Below are positions 48,178-56,974 of a stretch of 64,000 bases of DNA, one piece after another. Positions within the stretch are counted from its first letter, which is position 1. Every line of letters starts with the position of its first letter. The notes beneath the pieces are model-generated. The model saw only the letters and a list, made by a program, of their open reading frames with translations. It searched no databases and was not told the origin of the DNA. Made by a program: the position numbers and the translations under genes. Source of the DNA: Catenulispora sp. MAP5-51 (lineage in GTDB: Bacteria; Actinomycetota; Actinomycetes; Streptomycetales; Catenulisporaceae); NCBI RefSeq assembly GCF_041261205.1, contig NZ_JBGCCH010000010.1, positions 62,001 to 126,000 on the forward strand, read 5' to 3'.

Positions 48178-48648
48178 TCACCACTGGCCGGGCTGGTAGC
48201 TCCCGGCCGGGGTGCGGGCGATCACGTTCATCCGGTTGTAGGCGTTGATCAGGGCGATCGTCGACACCAGGCCGGCGAGCTGCTCTTCGTCGAAGTGCTT
48301 CGCGGCGTTCTCCCACACCGCGTCCGGCACCCCGCCCGCGGCGTCGGCGACGCGGGTGCCCTCCTCGGCCAGCTCCAGCGCGGCGCGCTCGGCGTCGGTG
48401 AACACCGTGGCCTCGCGCCAGGCCGCCACCAGGTTCAGGCGCTCGGGCTGGTCGCCGGCGTGGACGGCGTCCTTGTAGTGCATGTCGGTGCACATGCCGC
48501 AGCCGTTGATCTGGCTGGCCCGCAGCAGGACCAGCTGCGTCGTGGCGTGGGGGACTCCCGAACCCTCGGCCGCCTTGCCCGCCGAGTTGATGTACTTGCT
48601 GAACTTCTGGCCGGTGGTGGTGCCGTAGTAGTTGAAGCGGGCTTCCAT
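48178..48648 (-). CDS. Carboxymuconolactone decarboxylase/AhpD-like protein (2 of 3)
   Basis: A 156-aa AhpD-fold protein with CGMCTDMHYKDAV (about 48-60), preceded by LLRASQINGC. This is the same layout as the paralogue at 59482-59967, with which it shares the opening MEARF/MEPRF and FNYYG/FSLFD segments and an upstream TGTCACA element. It is probably part of the ECF41 regulon rather than regulated locally. It converges with the GH114 gene. Substrate is unknown; the family includes thiol peroxidases. Confidence 0.92.
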   Translation of the reverse strand: MEARFNYYGTTTGQKFSKYINSAGKAAEGSGVPHATTQLVLLRASQINGCGMCTDMHYKDAVHAGDQPERLNLVAAWREATVFTDAERAALELAEEGTRVADAAGGVPDAVWENAAKHFDEEQLAGLVSTIALINAYNRMNVIARTPAGSYQPGQW

Positions 48649-48695
48649 GGCGGTGCTCCTCGGGTCTTGGCTATCGCGTTCGCTTTCGTTAGGTA

Positions 48696-48722
48696 GACCC
48701 GGGGAACCGAGGCGATGTGACA
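48696..48722 (-). promoter_or_regulatory. Candidate ECF41 promoter for AhpD-like gene 2
   Basis: On the minus strand TGTCACA (48722-48716), a 16-base spacer and GGTC (48699-48696) match the reported ECF41 pattern TGTCACA-N16-CGTC with one change. The downstream ATG is 48 bases away. A TGTGATGTG block just upstream is also shared with gene 3. Confidence 0.62.
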
Positions 48723-48769
48723 GCCCGCCCCGCCGTTGTGATGTGACCTGCGTCACTCGCGTCCGTCGG

Positions 48770-49468
48770 TCAGAGACCGGCCTCGGCGCGGTACTCCTCG
48801 AGCCGCCGGACGAGCTCGTCGGGGTGCGCGAGCGGGAGCAGGTGGCCGCCGTCCATCTCGTCCGGGGCGAAACCGAACCGCTCCTGGACGGTGCGGCGCT
48901 GGAAGTCCAGGGGGAAGAAGCGGTCGTCCCGGCCGGCCAGGAAACGGATGGGGAGGTCTGCCGGCAGCGCGGGCATCGCCGGCGGCCCGAAAGGCCGCTC
49001 GCTCTGGCCGACCTCGCCGCGCTCCCAGGCCTCGTCCACGACCTCCTTCGGGACGTCGTGGAAGAACACCACCTTCAGGTCGGCGTCCTGCGCGATCCCG
49101 AGGCGCGCGTCGCTGTCCTGCTTGGCCTGCCTCCAGTCGGTCGCCTCCCACCACTGCCCGGCCGTCTCGCCCTCCTTCGGGGCCATCGCCGAGATGTAGA
49201 CCAGGAACTTCACCGGGATCCGGTGCGTGAGCACCGTTCCGGTGAAGGCCCCCAACGACTGTGCGACGACGACGATGTCGTCGGCGCCGGCACGGTCGCC
49301 GAGGGCCGCGACGGCCGCGTCGGCGTATTCGTCGATCCCCGCCTCGGGATCGGCGACCGGCAGGTCGGGGGCGACGACGTCGTGGCCGGCCGCACGCAGC
49401 AGCGGGACGACGCGGTGCCACAGCCAGGAGTCCGAAGACGCTCCGTGGATCAGCAGGTAGGTAGCCAC
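48770..49468 (-). CDS. Alpha/beta hydrolase (esterase-like)
   Basis: A 232-aa hydrolase without lid, like the MenH/salicylate-esterase subgroup. It has LIHGASSDSWLWHRVVPLL (oxyanion hole, about 6-24), nucleophile Ser in VVAQSLGAFTGTVL (about 71), Asp in FLAGRDDRFFP (about 175) and His in DGGHLLPLAHPDEL (about 202). All three triad members are present. It is 5 bases downstream of the DUF4188 gene, so the two are probably one unit under the MerR-type operator at 50076. Substrate is unknown. Confidence 0.9.
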   Translation of the reverse strand: MATYLLIHGASSDSWLWHRVVPLLRAAGHDVVAPDLPVADPEAGIDEYADAAVAALGDRAGADDIVVVAQSLGAFTGTVLTHRIPVKFLVYISAMAPKEGETAGQWWEATDWRQAKQDSDARLGIAQDADLKVVFFHDVPKEVVDEAWERGEVGQSERPFGPPAMPALPADLPIRFLAGRDDRFFPLDFQRRTVQERFGFAPDEMDGGHLLPLAHPDELVRRLEEYRAEAGL

Positions 49469-49473
49469 GCTTC

Positions 49474-50031
49474 CTACGCTAGCTGCGGGTCACCCACTTT
49501 CTCGTAGCCGAGACCGTCCTGGCGCGCCATGACCTCATCGAGTCCGCGGAACGCTCCGATGCCGGTGGGAGGCATATCACCGTAAAGACACTGATACGAG
49601 CCGGCGCGCACCGACAGCATCTCGTGCCAGATCCCGACGGCTCCGTTGGAGCGCGTGAAGCGATCCGTGAAGCGGTCCTGCGCGGGGCGGTGCGTGCGGT
49701 TCTCGTCGTGGGAGAAGGCGCGGATGTCGCCCGCGCGGCGCCAGTACTGCACCACGGTCACCTGGCCGGGCCAGGGGCCCCACAGGATGCGGTAGCCCAG
49801 CAGTGAGCTGTCAGGGTCCGCACTCAGTTCCTTGAGCATGCGCGGCATGGCGCGGAAGACCGGGGCCCAGTGGTGCACCGCCCACCACTTGTTGATGCGC
49901 GCCCCGATCAGCAGCACAGCGATCGGCTCGGTGTTGTCGGCCATGAAGCGCCCGGCCATCCGCTTGTGGTGGTTCGGCGCGCCGGGCACGGAGCGGGTCC
50001 AGTGCATGGGCATCGGGTTTCGGATCGGCAT
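49474..50031 (-). CDS. DUF4188 family protein (monooxygenase-like)
   Basis: A 185-aa protein matching DUF4188. It has EPIAVLLIGARINKWWAVHHWAPVFRAMPRML, LGYRILWGPWPGQVTVVQYWRRAGDIRAFSHDENRTHRPA and VGIWHEMLSVRAGSYQCLYGDMPPTG, the family's conserved run. The ferredoxin-like fold is shared with small cofactor-free monooxygenases, and a role in oxidising aromatic compounds is inferred only. It is divergent from a MerR regulator with a 21-bp palindrome between them. A GGGGG stretch 7 bases before ATG 50031 supports that start. Confidence 0.85.
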   Translation of the reverse strand: MPIRNPMPMHWTRSVPGAPNHHKRMAGRFMADNTEPIAVLLIGARINKWWAVHHWAPVFRAMPRMLKELSADPDSSLLGYRILWGPWPGQVTVVQYWRRAGDIRAFSHDENRTHRPAQDRFTDRFTRSNGAVGIWHEMLSVRAGSYQCLYGDMPPTGIGAFRGLDEVMARQDGLGYEKVGDPQLA

Positions 50032-50075
50032 GGCGAGACCCCCATTGAGATGTGGCTCCGGGTGGTGCGGGCGGA

Positions 50076-50096
50076 AAGGATAGTTGAACTATCCTT
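50076..50096. promoter_or_regulatory. 21-bp perfect palindrome, MerR-type operator
   Basis: AAGGATAGTT and AACTATCCTT (10-bp arms) flank a single G. It lies 44 bases upstream of the DUF4188 ATG and 56 bases before the MerR-type GTG. Such a dyad between -35 and -10 is how MerR proteins bind. Confidence 0.78.
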
Positions 50097-50152
50097 AGTG
50101 GTCAGGGTAAAACCCGGCGCGACGGCTGTCGAGACCCGGAGCGGGAGAGAAC

Positions 50153-50806
50153 GTGCACCTGGCGGAGTTGAGTCGACGCAGCGGTGTGTCGGTCCCGAGC
50201 ATCAAGTTCTACCTGCGCGAGGGGCTGCTGCCTGCCGGCGTGCCGCTGTCGGCGCGCAAGGCCGAGTACAGCGACGAGCACGTCCGGCGGCTCCGGCTGG
50301 TGCGGGCGATGCTGACCATCGGCAAGATGTCGGTCGCCCAGGTGCGCGACGTCCTCGCGGTCGCCGACGATCCGGCCTTCACCCGCCACGAGCGCCTGGG
50401 CATCGCGCAGTACATGTTGCCGCCGCATGCACAGGCCCCCGCGGAGGGCTCCGAGGAGCGCTCTACCTGGGACGCGACGCGCACGCTGATCCGCGACGAG
50501 CTGCGTGCTCTCGGATGGCGCTTCGAGGACAAGGCTCCGGCGCTCGACATGCTGACGCAGTCCGTGGTGACGCTACGGGGCCTCGGCTACAAGGCGACGG
50601 TGGAGCACTTGCGCGGGTACGCCAAGGCGATCCATCCGATGGCCGAGAACGAGTACGCGACGATCGCGGAGTACGAACAGATCGAAGAGGCGATCGAGGC
50701 CACCGTCGCCTACACGGTGCTGGTCGAGCCGGTGCTGTTGGCGTTGCGGCGGTTGGCGCACGAGGACGTCTCGTCGCGGCTGCACTACAAGGATCCCGAG
50801 GCGTAG
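50153..50806 (+). CDS. MerR-family transcriptional regulator
   Basis: A 217-aa regulator. The N-terminal MerR helix-turn-helix reads HLAELSRRSGVSVPSIKFYLREGLLPAGVPLSARKAEYSDEHVRRLRLVRAM (about 2-54). A coiled dimerisation helix and a C-terminal ligand-binding helical domain (about 100-217) follow, as in the TetR_C_33-like/MerR_1 actinobacterial type. It starts at GTG with GGGAGAG upstream. It is divergent from the DUF4188-hydrolase unit. The ligand is unknown. Confidence 0.92.
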   Translation: MHLAELSRRSGVSVPSIKFYLREGLLPAGVPLSARKAEYSDEHVRRLRLVRAMLTIGKMSVAQVRDVLAVADDPAFTRHERLGIAQYMLPPHAQAPAEGSEERSTWDATRTLIRDELRALGWRFEDKAPALDMLTQSVVTLRGLGYKATVEHLRGYAKAIHPMAENEYATIAEYEQIEEAIEATVAYTVLVEPVLLALRRLAHEDVSSRLHYKDPEA

Positions 50807-50818
50807 CGCCGTTCTGCG

Positions 50819-51724
50819 TCAGCTCTTTGCCAGGGCCTCGCGCACGCCGGGCGCGATCTCCTGCGCCCACAGCGCCGACGCGCGCTCGATCGGCAGATCG
50901 CCGACCGGGAAGTAGGTGAAGCCGCCCGCACCGTGTTCCAGCACCGCGCCGGTCAGCTCCGCCACCCACTGCTCCACCGAGCCGCCGAGCCAGCGGCCTT
51001 CCGGGTCGCGGGTCGCGGCAAGCGGTGTCGGGCTGATGCGGCCGGGGAGGTTGTAGACCGTGGCGATGGCACGGGGATCGCGGCCGACCGCGCGCGCCGC
51101 CTCGTCGATGACCGGCCGGGATTCGCGGTAGCGGGTGCTCAGCCAGTCGGCGGCGTGCCCGGGGATCCAGCCGTCGGCCTGGCGGCCGGTGACGGCCAGG
51201 GACTTCGCGCCGACCGAGCCGGTCCAGATCGGCGGGACCGCGACCGGAGCCGGGTCGACCTGGTCCAGACGGTAGAACTCGCCCTCGAAGCTGACCGGCT
51301 CGCCGCCTCCGCTCAGGGACCTGATCAGCCCGAACGCCTCCTCGAAGGCGCGGACGGCTTCGGCGCCGCTCAGGCGGGGGAAGCCCAGGCGGGCGATGTC
51401 GTCCCACGAGCCGCCGGCGCCCAGGCCCAGGACCACGCGGCCGCCGGTCAGCGCGGACAGCGAGGTGACGGCGCGGGCCAGCATCGGCGCGGGCCGGGTC
51501 GGCAGGTTGCTGACGTTGACCATGCCGCTGATCCGCCGCGTCCGGCCCAGCGCGACGCCGATCAGCGAGTAGGCGTCGAGCATGCGGCCGACGTAGGGGT
51601 GGTCGGAGACGGAGAAGTGGTCCAGGCCGGCCTGATCGGCGACCGCGACGATCTCCATGGTCTGGGCGATGTCCCGGACCGCGTTCGACACCCCGATGCC
51701 GAACCGGGTCGTGTTCTCGGCCAT
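50819..51724 (-). CDS. LLM-class F420-dependent oxidoreductase
   Basis: A 301-aa luciferase-like monooxygenase-fold enzyme, TIGR03621-like. It has FGIGVSNAVRDIAQTMEIVAVADQAGLDHFSVSDHPY (about 8-44), GTxVxx-type RRISGMVNVSNLPTRPAPMLARAVTSLSALTGGRVVLGLGAGGSWDDI (about 64-110), and GPxxW-like VPPIWTGSVGAKSLAVTGRQADGWIPG (about 174-200). These enzymes use F420 (or FMN) to oxidise or reduce organic substrates. It is convergent with the MerR gene and lies alone. Substrate is unknown. Confidence 0.92.
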   Translation of the reverse strand: MAENTTRFGIGVSNAVRDIAQTMEIVAVADQAGLDHFSVSDHPYVGRMLDAYSLIGVALGRTRRISGMVNVSNLPTRPAPMLARAVTSLSALTGGRVVLGLGAGGSWDDIARLGFPRLSGAEAVRAFEEAFGLIRSLSGGGEPVSFEGEFYRLDQVDPAPVAVPPIWTGSVGAKSLAVTGRQADGWIPGHAADWLSTRYRESRPVIDEAARAVGRDPRAIATVYNLPGRISPTPLAATRDPEGRWLGGSVEQWVAELTGAVLEHGAGGFTYFPVGDLPIERASALWAQEIAPGVREALAKS

Positions 51725-51783
51725 GATGCGCTCCGTCCCGTTGGTAGTTCGCTATACGAACCTAGTGATTCGTGGTGCGAACT

Positions 51784-52449
51784 TCAAGCGCGGCACACCC
51801 CGTGCTGCCACGCCCACGCCGCGATGCCGACCCGGTTGCGGGCCCCGGTCTTGCGCTGGATCGCCGCGACGTGGTTCTTCACCGTCCCGGCCGCGAGGAA
51901 CAGTTCCGCGGCGATCTCGGCGTTGGTGGCGCCGCGGGCCAGGGCTCTGACGACGTCCAGTTCGCGCTCGGTGAGCTCCTCGCCGCCGGTCCCGGACGGC
52001 CGGGGGCGCGAGGCGGCCAGTTCCCGCAGCAGCCGCACCGTGATCTGCGGGCTGATCAAGGTGTCGCCGGCCGCCGCGGCGCGCACCGCCTCGACGAGCA
52101 GCGCCGGGCCGGAGCGTTTGATGAGGAAGCCGGACGCGCCGTCGCGCAGCGCCGCGTGGACGTATTCGTCGAGGTCGAAGGTCGTCACCACGACCACTTT
52201 CGGCGGGTCGCCGGAACCGGGGTCGGCCAGCAGCCGCCGGGTGAGTTCGAGCCCGTCGACCCGCGGCATGCGGATGTCGGCCAGTACGACGTCCGGCGAC
52301 AGCCGCCGGGCCAGGTCGGCCGCGGCGGCGCCGTCCGCGGCCTCGCCGACGACCCGGATGTCCGGCTGCGCGTCGAGGATCATCCGGAATGCGGCGCGGA
52401 TGTTCTCCTGGTCGTCAGCCAGCAGGACGCGGATCGGGGTGGCGGGCAT
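51784..52449 (-). CDS. NarL/LuxR-family response regulator, second
   Basis: A 221-aa response regulator. The receiver has DDQ (about 11-13), phospho-Asp in VVLADIRMPRVDG (about 58), VTTFDLDEY and Lys in GFLIKRSGP (about 110). The LuxR domain (about 152-215) has LTERELDVVRALARGATNAEIAAEL and TVKNHVAAIQRKTGARNRVGIAAWAW. It sits directly behind the sensor kinase gene with a 1-base overlap (TGATG). Unlike the first pair, both products are made from one unit here and the receiver has DP-rich insertions. Confidence 0.95.
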   Translation of the reverse strand: MPATPIRVLLADDQENIRAAFRMILDAQPDIRVVGEAADGAAAADLARRLSPDVVLADIRMPRVDGLELTRRLLADPGSGDPPKVVVVTTFDLDEYVHAALRDGASGFLIKRSGPALLVEAVRAAAAGDTLISPQITVRLLRELAASRPRPSGTGGEELTERELDVVRALARGATNAEIAAELFLAAGTVKNHVAAIQRKTGARNRVGIAAWAWQHGVCRA

Positions 52450-53534
52450 CAGGCGGTCGCCTTCCGGGGCAGGGGAAGCACGGCGTGGACCGTCCAGCCG
52501 CTCCCGTCGTCGTGGGGACCGGCGGCGAACCGCCCGCCGAGGGCTTCGACGCGCTCTTCGAGCCCGGGCAGACCCAGGCCGCCCCGGCGGCCGAGCCGGC
52601 CGGCGCGGCGCTGGGTCCCGGTCGGCGCGCTGTTCGCCACGCTGACGGCGAGCGCGGCCTGTTCGCTGCGAAGGGTGACGACCACGTCTGTGTCGGCGGC
52701 ATGGCGCCGGACGTTGGTCAGCGCCTCGACCACGACCCGGTAGACGGTGGTCGAGGTCTCGCGCGAAACGCCGCCGGCGAGCGCGGGATCCAGGTCCAGC
52801 CGCGCTTGTCCGCCCGAGGACTCGCCGAAGGCGGCGACCAGGCCCGGCAGGTCGCCGATGCCCGGTGCGCCGCGGGGAACCGCGGCCTCGTCGTCGGTGT
52901 GCAGCATGGTCACGGTGCGGTCCATCGCCGCGAGCGCGCGCAGACCCGCCAGTTCGACGCGTTCCAGCGCGGCCAGCGCCACCGCCGGATCCCGCTCGCC
53001 GAGGTAGCGGCCGGCCTGGGCCTGCGCGACCATCTCCGACACGTCGTGCGCCACGAAGTCGTGCAGATCGCGGGCCAGATCCAGGCGTTGTGCGCGGCGG
53101 CCGTCGGCGACCGAGCGGATCCGGCGCGTGTCCAGCATCCGCAGATAGACGCCGCCGGCGACCGCCCCGCCGGCCGCCAGCGACCAGAAGAGGCACCCGC
53201 CGATCGCGGTGCCGCCCAGCCGTGGCGACGCCGCGCGCAGCGGCCACACCGAGACCGCCAGATGGGCGCTGACGGCTGCGGCGACCACCCCGGGAACGGC
53301 CGCGAACCGCACCGTCGGCACGAGGATCGCCGACAGCGCTAAGGCTTCTCCGGTGCCCAGCAGCCCCGGTCCCGGCCCACGGTGCCCCGCCGGCTGCGTG
53401 ATCGTGACGGCCAGCGAGACCGCCCCGGCAACTCCGGTGAGCCACGACAGCCACCGCTGCGAGCGCGGCCGGCCGCCGTAGACGGCGAGCGCCGCCAGGC
53501 CGGCGACCGCTGCGGGGAAGGCGATGATCAGCAC
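52449..53534 (-). CDS. NarL-type sensor histidine kinase, second
   Basis: A 361-aa kinase with about five hydrophobic segments in the first 130 residues. The HisKA_3 domain has RAQRLDLARDLHDFVAHDVSEMVAQAQAGRYLGE (about 147-180) with the phospho-His in DLHDF. The ATPase domain (about 268-360) has VEALTNVRRHAADT (N box), and the G box is GLGLPGLEERVEALGGRF. No extracellular sensor domain is visible. It is cotranscribed with the response regulator through TGATG. Confidence 0.93.
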   Translation of the reverse strand: MLIIAFPAAVAGLAALAVYGGRPRSQRWLSWLTGVAGAVSLAVTITQPAGHRGPGPGLLGTGEALALSAILVPTVRFAAVPGVVAAAVSAHLAVSVWPLRAASPRLGGTAIGGCLFWSLAAGGAVAGGVYLRMLDTRRIRSVADGRRAQRLDLARDLHDFVAHDVSEMVAQAQAGRYLGERDPAVALAALERVELAGLRALAAMDRTVTMLHTDDEAAVPRGAPGIGDLPGLVAAFGESSGGQARLDLDPALAGGVSRETSTTVYRVVVEALTNVRRHAADTDVVVTLRSEQAALAVSVANSAPTGTQRRAGRLGRRGGLGLPGLEERVEALGGRFAAGPHDDGSGWTVHAVLPLPRKATA

Positions 53535-53661
53535 GTTTCGACACTAGCGAGGCGCGCGCACGAGCGCCTGTGCCGGACGGCACTGCCCGCGCCCGATTCC
53601 GCCGTCATCCGTGCCGAACGGCATGTGTTCCGGTCACGGGGTCGCGAACGAGGCTGAAGCC

Positions 53662-54246
53662 ATGACAACGCTCAGCCCCGGTCCTGCCCGTACCGCCACC
53701 GCCCACTACGTCCCCGGCACTCCGCGCTGGGCCCGCGTCGCCGCGCACGCGGTGCCGCTGGTCGTCCTGCCCTCGAGTCTCTGGCGGCTGTCGCTGGCCG
53801 CCGATGTGGCCGGAGTCCGGGGCTCGGATCCCGGCCAGACCTCCACACTCGCCAATTGGCTCTACATCCTTTGCCTGTCGGCGATCGGGGAGGGCGTCGC
53901 GCTGCTGACACTCGGCCTCGTGAAGCCGTGGGGCGAGGTGGTCCCGCGATGGATCCCGGTGCTGGGCGGCCGCCGGGTGCCGGTGAAGGCGGCGGTCATC
54001 CCGGCCACCGCCGGAGCCGCGCTGCTGGCGGCGATCGGCGTCTACTTCTTCGCCAACATGCTCTTCTTCCACCTGCACTTCGCGCCGGCGGTGGGTCCGA
54101 AGGGCGGAGCACACCCGCGTCTGGAGATCGGCGGTCGGCCGAAGGTCTTCTTCCTCGCCTGCTATCTGCCGCTTCCGCTGTGGCCGATCCTGGTCGCGGC
54201 CTGCACCGTGGCGTATCGGCGGCGGCGCCGCGCGAGCGGGAGCTGA
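53662..54246 (+). CDS. Four-TM membrane protein of unknown function
   Basis: A 194-aa membrane protein with four predicted segments (about 25-45, 67-88, 108-128, 163-183) and a short polar loop containing PKGGAHPRLEIGGRPKV. I do not recognise a named family, though similar small actinobacterial membrane proteins exist. It is divergent from the second two-component pair (starts 127 bases apart) and is a plausible target. A strong GC hairpin terminator follows its stop. Confidence 0.72.
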   Translation: MTTLSPGPARTATAHYVPGTPRWARVAAHAVPLVVLPSSLWRLSLAADVAGVRGSDPGQTSTLANWLYILCLSAIGEGVALLTLGLVKPWGEVVPRWIPVLGGRRVPVKAAVIPATAGAALLAAIGVYFFANMLFFHLHFAPAVGPKGGAHPRLEIGGRPKVFFLACYLPLPLWPILVAACTVAYRRRRRASGS

Positions 54247-54256
54247 AAAGGAAAAA

Positions 54257-54297
54257 GGACGCGCCGCGCCGTTCGGGGGGTGCGGCGCGACGCGTCC
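54257..54297 (+). terminator. GC stem-loop terminator after the four-TM gene
   Basis: GGACGCGCCGCGCCG (54257-54271) pairs with CGGCGCGACGCGTCC (54283-54297) with one C-A mismatch. It starts 11 bases after the stop, preceded by AAAAGGAAAAA, an unusual A-rich run for this sequence. Confidence 0.72.
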
Positions 54298-54392
54298 AGC
54301 GGGCACGGTGACGGCTTGAAGCCCTCTCCCTGCGCCTTGTAAGAAAAGGCGCCAGGTGATCGGAATCCGTTACACCCCTATGATCACCAGCC

Positions 54393-55301
54393 ATGATCCT
54401 GGACCCGGAGGTCCTCGAAGCCGCACTCCACCGCTTCGAGGCCGAGTACATCGACCCCGACAAGGCGGCCCGCGCCGCCGCCGAGATCCGGCGCGCCGCG
54501 GCCGCCGGCGAATACGCGGACCTGGACGGTGCCGCGGCCTGTGCGGCCGTCACCGCAGTGTTCGCCGACGTCTGCCGGGACAAGCATCTGCGGCTCGTCT
54601 GGAGCCCGGAGCCCGAGCCGCTGGAAGAGGAGGACGCGGAGGCCGGTGCGGCCATGTTCGCCGCGCTGTGCCGGGAGCACAACGACGGCGTGCGCAAGAT
54701 CGAGATCCTGGACGGCGGCATCGGCTACCTGGACCTCACGCTGATTCCCACGGCCGAGATCGGCGGCGCCACCATCGGCGCCGCGATGCGGGTCGTCGCC
54801 GGCACCAAGGCGCTGATCATCGACCTGCGCTCCACCATCGGCGGCTCCACCGACGGCGTGCAGCTGTGGTGCAGCCACCTGATCGCCGGCGCGGACACCC
54901 TGCTCACCACCTCGCACTCCCGGGTGAAGGGCACCCGGCAGTACTGGTCGCTGGGGCACCTGGACATACCGCGCTACCTCGACCGCCCCGTCTACGTCCT
55001 GACCGGCGCCCGTACCTTCTCCGGCGGCGAGGACCTGGCGTACACCCTCCAGGGGCTGAAGCGGGCCACGCTGATCGGGGCGACGACCCGCGGCGGCGCG
55101 CACCCCACGGACTGGTACCAGCTCACCGAGCACGTGACCGTGACCGTCCCGAACTGCCGCTCGGAGAGCCCGTTCACCGGGACGGACTGGGAGGGTGTCG
55201 GCGTCGTCCCGGACGTCGCGGTCGCGCAGGAGGAGGCACTCGCCGCGGCGATCGAGCGCGCCCGGCTGTCGATCGGCGCCGGTGCGGATCGTCACCAGTA
55301 G
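54393..55301 (+). CDS. S41-family peptidase (tail-specific/IRBP-like)
   Basis: A 302-aa protein with an N-terminal IRBP-type helical region (about 1-75: EVLEAALHRFEAEYIDPDKAARAAAEI) and a C-terminal S41 peptidase domain (about 85-295). The core has GGIGYLDLTLIPT, LIIDLRSTIGGSTDGVQLWCSHL, and the catalytic Ser in VLTGARTFSGGEDLAYTLQGLK (about 208). The final GATTRGGAHPTDWYQL completes the active site. It has no signal peptide and no PDZ domain. It degrades peptides in the cell, specificity unknown. It stands alone before the YciI-ECF42 module. Confidence 0.93.
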   Translation: MILDPEVLEAALHRFEAEYIDPDKAARAAAEIRRAAAAGEYADLDGAAACAAVTAVFADVCRDKHLRLVWSPEPEPLEEEDAEAGAAMFAALCREHNDGVRKIEILDGGIGYLDLTLIPTAEIGGATIGAAMRVVAGTKALIIDLRSTIGGSTDGVQLWCSHLIAGADTLLTTSHSRVKGTRQYWSLGHLDIPRYLDRPVYVLTGARTFSGGEDLAYTLQGLKRATLIGATTRGGAHPTDWYQLTEHVTVTVPNCRSESPFTGTDWEGVGVVPDVAVAQEEALAAAIERARLSIGAGADRHQ

Positions 55302-55341
55302 TGAGAGGGTCGGAAACCGGCCCGCCACGAAGGGAACGCCG

Positions 55342-55698
55342 ATGGCGAAGTACATGCTCCTCATCTACGGCAACGAGCAGCGGTGGGAGAACCTCTCCCC
55401 GACCGAGCAGACCGAGATCGACGCCGGCCACGTCGCCTTCCAGAAGCGGGCCGGCGACCGGATCCTGTCCTCGGGCCAGCTGGAGCCGTCCTCGACGGCC
55501 ACCACGGTGCGCACCGCCGGCGGCGACGCCCCGGCGGTGACCGACGGCCCGTTCCTGGAGACCAAGGAGGTCGTCGGCGGCTTCTACCTGGTGGAGGCCG
55601 CCGACCTGGACGAGGCGGTGGCGCTGAGCCGGGAGCTGGCCGAGGTCCGGCACGACCACTCCGGCGTGGAGATCACGCCGCTGGTCCAGCACGGCTGA
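55342..55698 (+). CDS. YciI-family (DGPF) protein
   Basis: A 118-aa protein of the YciI/DGPF family. It has KYMLLIYGNEQRW (about 3-15), a catalytic-looking His/Asp in AGHVAFQKRAGDRILSSGQL, and the family's TDGPFLETKEVVGGFYLVEAADLDEAVALSREL (about 70-102), with the DGPF motif at 71-74. Such proteins are nearly always encoded with ECF42 sigma factors, as here (next gene, 13 bases on). Its activity is unknown; it may be part of a signalling or metabolite-handling pair. Confidence 0.94.
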   Translation: MAKYMLLIYGNEQRWENLSPTEQTEIDAGHVAFQKRAGDRILSSGQLEPSSTATTVRTAGGDAPAVTDGPFLETKEVVGGFYLVEAADLDEAVALSRELAEVRHDHSGVEITPLVQHG

Positions 55699-55711
55699 GG
55701 GGGGTGCGGCG

Positions 55712-56974
55712 GTGAGTGAACCCGGCGAGGCCGTCGCGGCCGCTCACCGCGCCCACTGGGCCGGCGTCCTGGCCGCGACGGTCCGCATCACGCGCGACCT
55801 GGACACCGCCGAGGAGTGCGTGCAGGACGCCTATGCCCAGGCTTTGCGCACCTGGCCGGCGGCCGGAATCCCCGACCGCCCGGCCGCCTGGCTGCGCACC
55901 GTGGCCGGGAACCGGGCCCGGGACCTGCTGCGGCGCGAATCGGTGTGGCGGCGCGCGATGCCGCTGCTCGTCGAGGACGCCACGGCCACCGCCCCCGACC
56001 CGCAGGACGCGGCCGAACCCCCGGCCGTGGCCGACGACACCCTGCGCCTGATCTTCACCTGCTGCCATCCCGCGCTCTCCCGGGAAGCCCGCGTCGCCCT
56101 GACCCTGCGCCTGGTCTGCGGCCTGTCCACGGCCGAGGTGGCCCGGGCCTTCCTGGTCCAGGAGAGCACCATGGCCGCGCGCATCACCCGGGCCAAGAAG
56201 AAGATCGCCGCGGCGCGCATCCCCTATCGTGTGCCCACCGCCGCCGATCTGCCCGAGCGGGTCTCGGCGGTCTGCGACGTCGTCCACCTCGTCTTCACGA
56301 CCGGCAGCAACGCCCCGGTCGGCGAGCGGCTGATCCGCGAGGACCTCGTCGCCTCGGCGGTCGGTCTGGCCCGCACCCTGCACCGGCTGCTGCCGGTCGC
56401 CGAGCCGGCCGGGCTGCTGGCGCTGCTGCTCCTGATCGACGCCCGGCGCGCGACCCGCACCACCGACACCGGCGTTCTCATTCTTTTGGAAGACCAGGAC
56501 CGTTCCCTGTGGGATCGCGAGTTGATCGGCGAGGGCACGGATCTGCTGACCGAGGCTCTGCGCGGCGGTCCGCCGACGCGGTACGCGGTCCAAGCCGCGA
56601 TCGCCGCCGTCCACGCCGAGGCCCCGGCCTTCGACGCCACGGACTGGGCCGAGATCGTCGCGCTCTACGACGTCCTGCTCGGCTTGTGGCCTTCGCCGGT
56701 CGTCGAGCTCAACCGGGCCGTGGCCCTCGGAATGCGGGACGGACCGCGGGCCGGCCTCGCCGCTCTGGACGCCTTGGCCGCCGAGCCCGCTTTGGCGACC
56801 TACCGCTATCTGAGCGCCGCTCGCGCCGACTTCCTCAGAAGGCTGGGACGGTGGCCGGAAGCTGTTACCGCATATGAGGAAGCCCTGCTGCTCACGGACA
56901 ACGAATCAGAGCGCGCCTACCTGGCGATGCGCTTGGCCACCATCTCGTTCAAGCGGACCCAGGCAGGCGAGTAG
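55712..56974 (+). CDS. ECF42-type sigma factor with C-terminal TPR-like extension
   Basis: A 420-aa RNA polymerase sigma factor. Sigma2 (about 10-75) has AATVRITRDLDTAEECVQDAYAQAL; sigma4 (about 105-165) has LRLIFTCCHPALSREARVALTLRLVCGLSTAEVARAFLV and AARITRAKKKI. The long C-terminal DUF6596-type domain (about 185-420) has LLLLIDARRATRTTDTG, EDQDRSLWDRELI and helical repeats. Group ECF42 is known for this extension and its DGPF/YciI neighbours, and has no anti-sigma. It starts at GTG. Its 3' end overlaps the convergent MerR gene by 58 bases. Confidence 0.95.
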   Translation: MSEPGEAVAAAHRAHWAGVLAATVRITRDLDTAEECVQDAYAQALRTWPAAGIPDRPAAWLRTVAGNRARDLLRRESVWRRAMPLLVEDATATAPDPQDAAEPPAVADDTLRLIFTCCHPALSREARVALTLRLVCGLSTAEVARAFLVQESTMAARITRAKKKIAAARIPYRVPTAADLPERVSAVCDVVHLVFTTGSNAPVGERLIREDLVASAVGLARTLHRLLPVAEPAGLLALLLLIDARRATRTTDTGVLILLEDQDRSLWDRELIGEGTDLLTEALRGGPPTRYAVQAAIAAVHAEAPAFDATDWAEIVALYDVLLGLWPSPVVELNRAVALGMRDGPRAGLAALDALAAEPALATYRYLSAARADFLRRLGRWPEAVTAYEEALLLTDNESERAYLAMRLATISFKRTQAGE

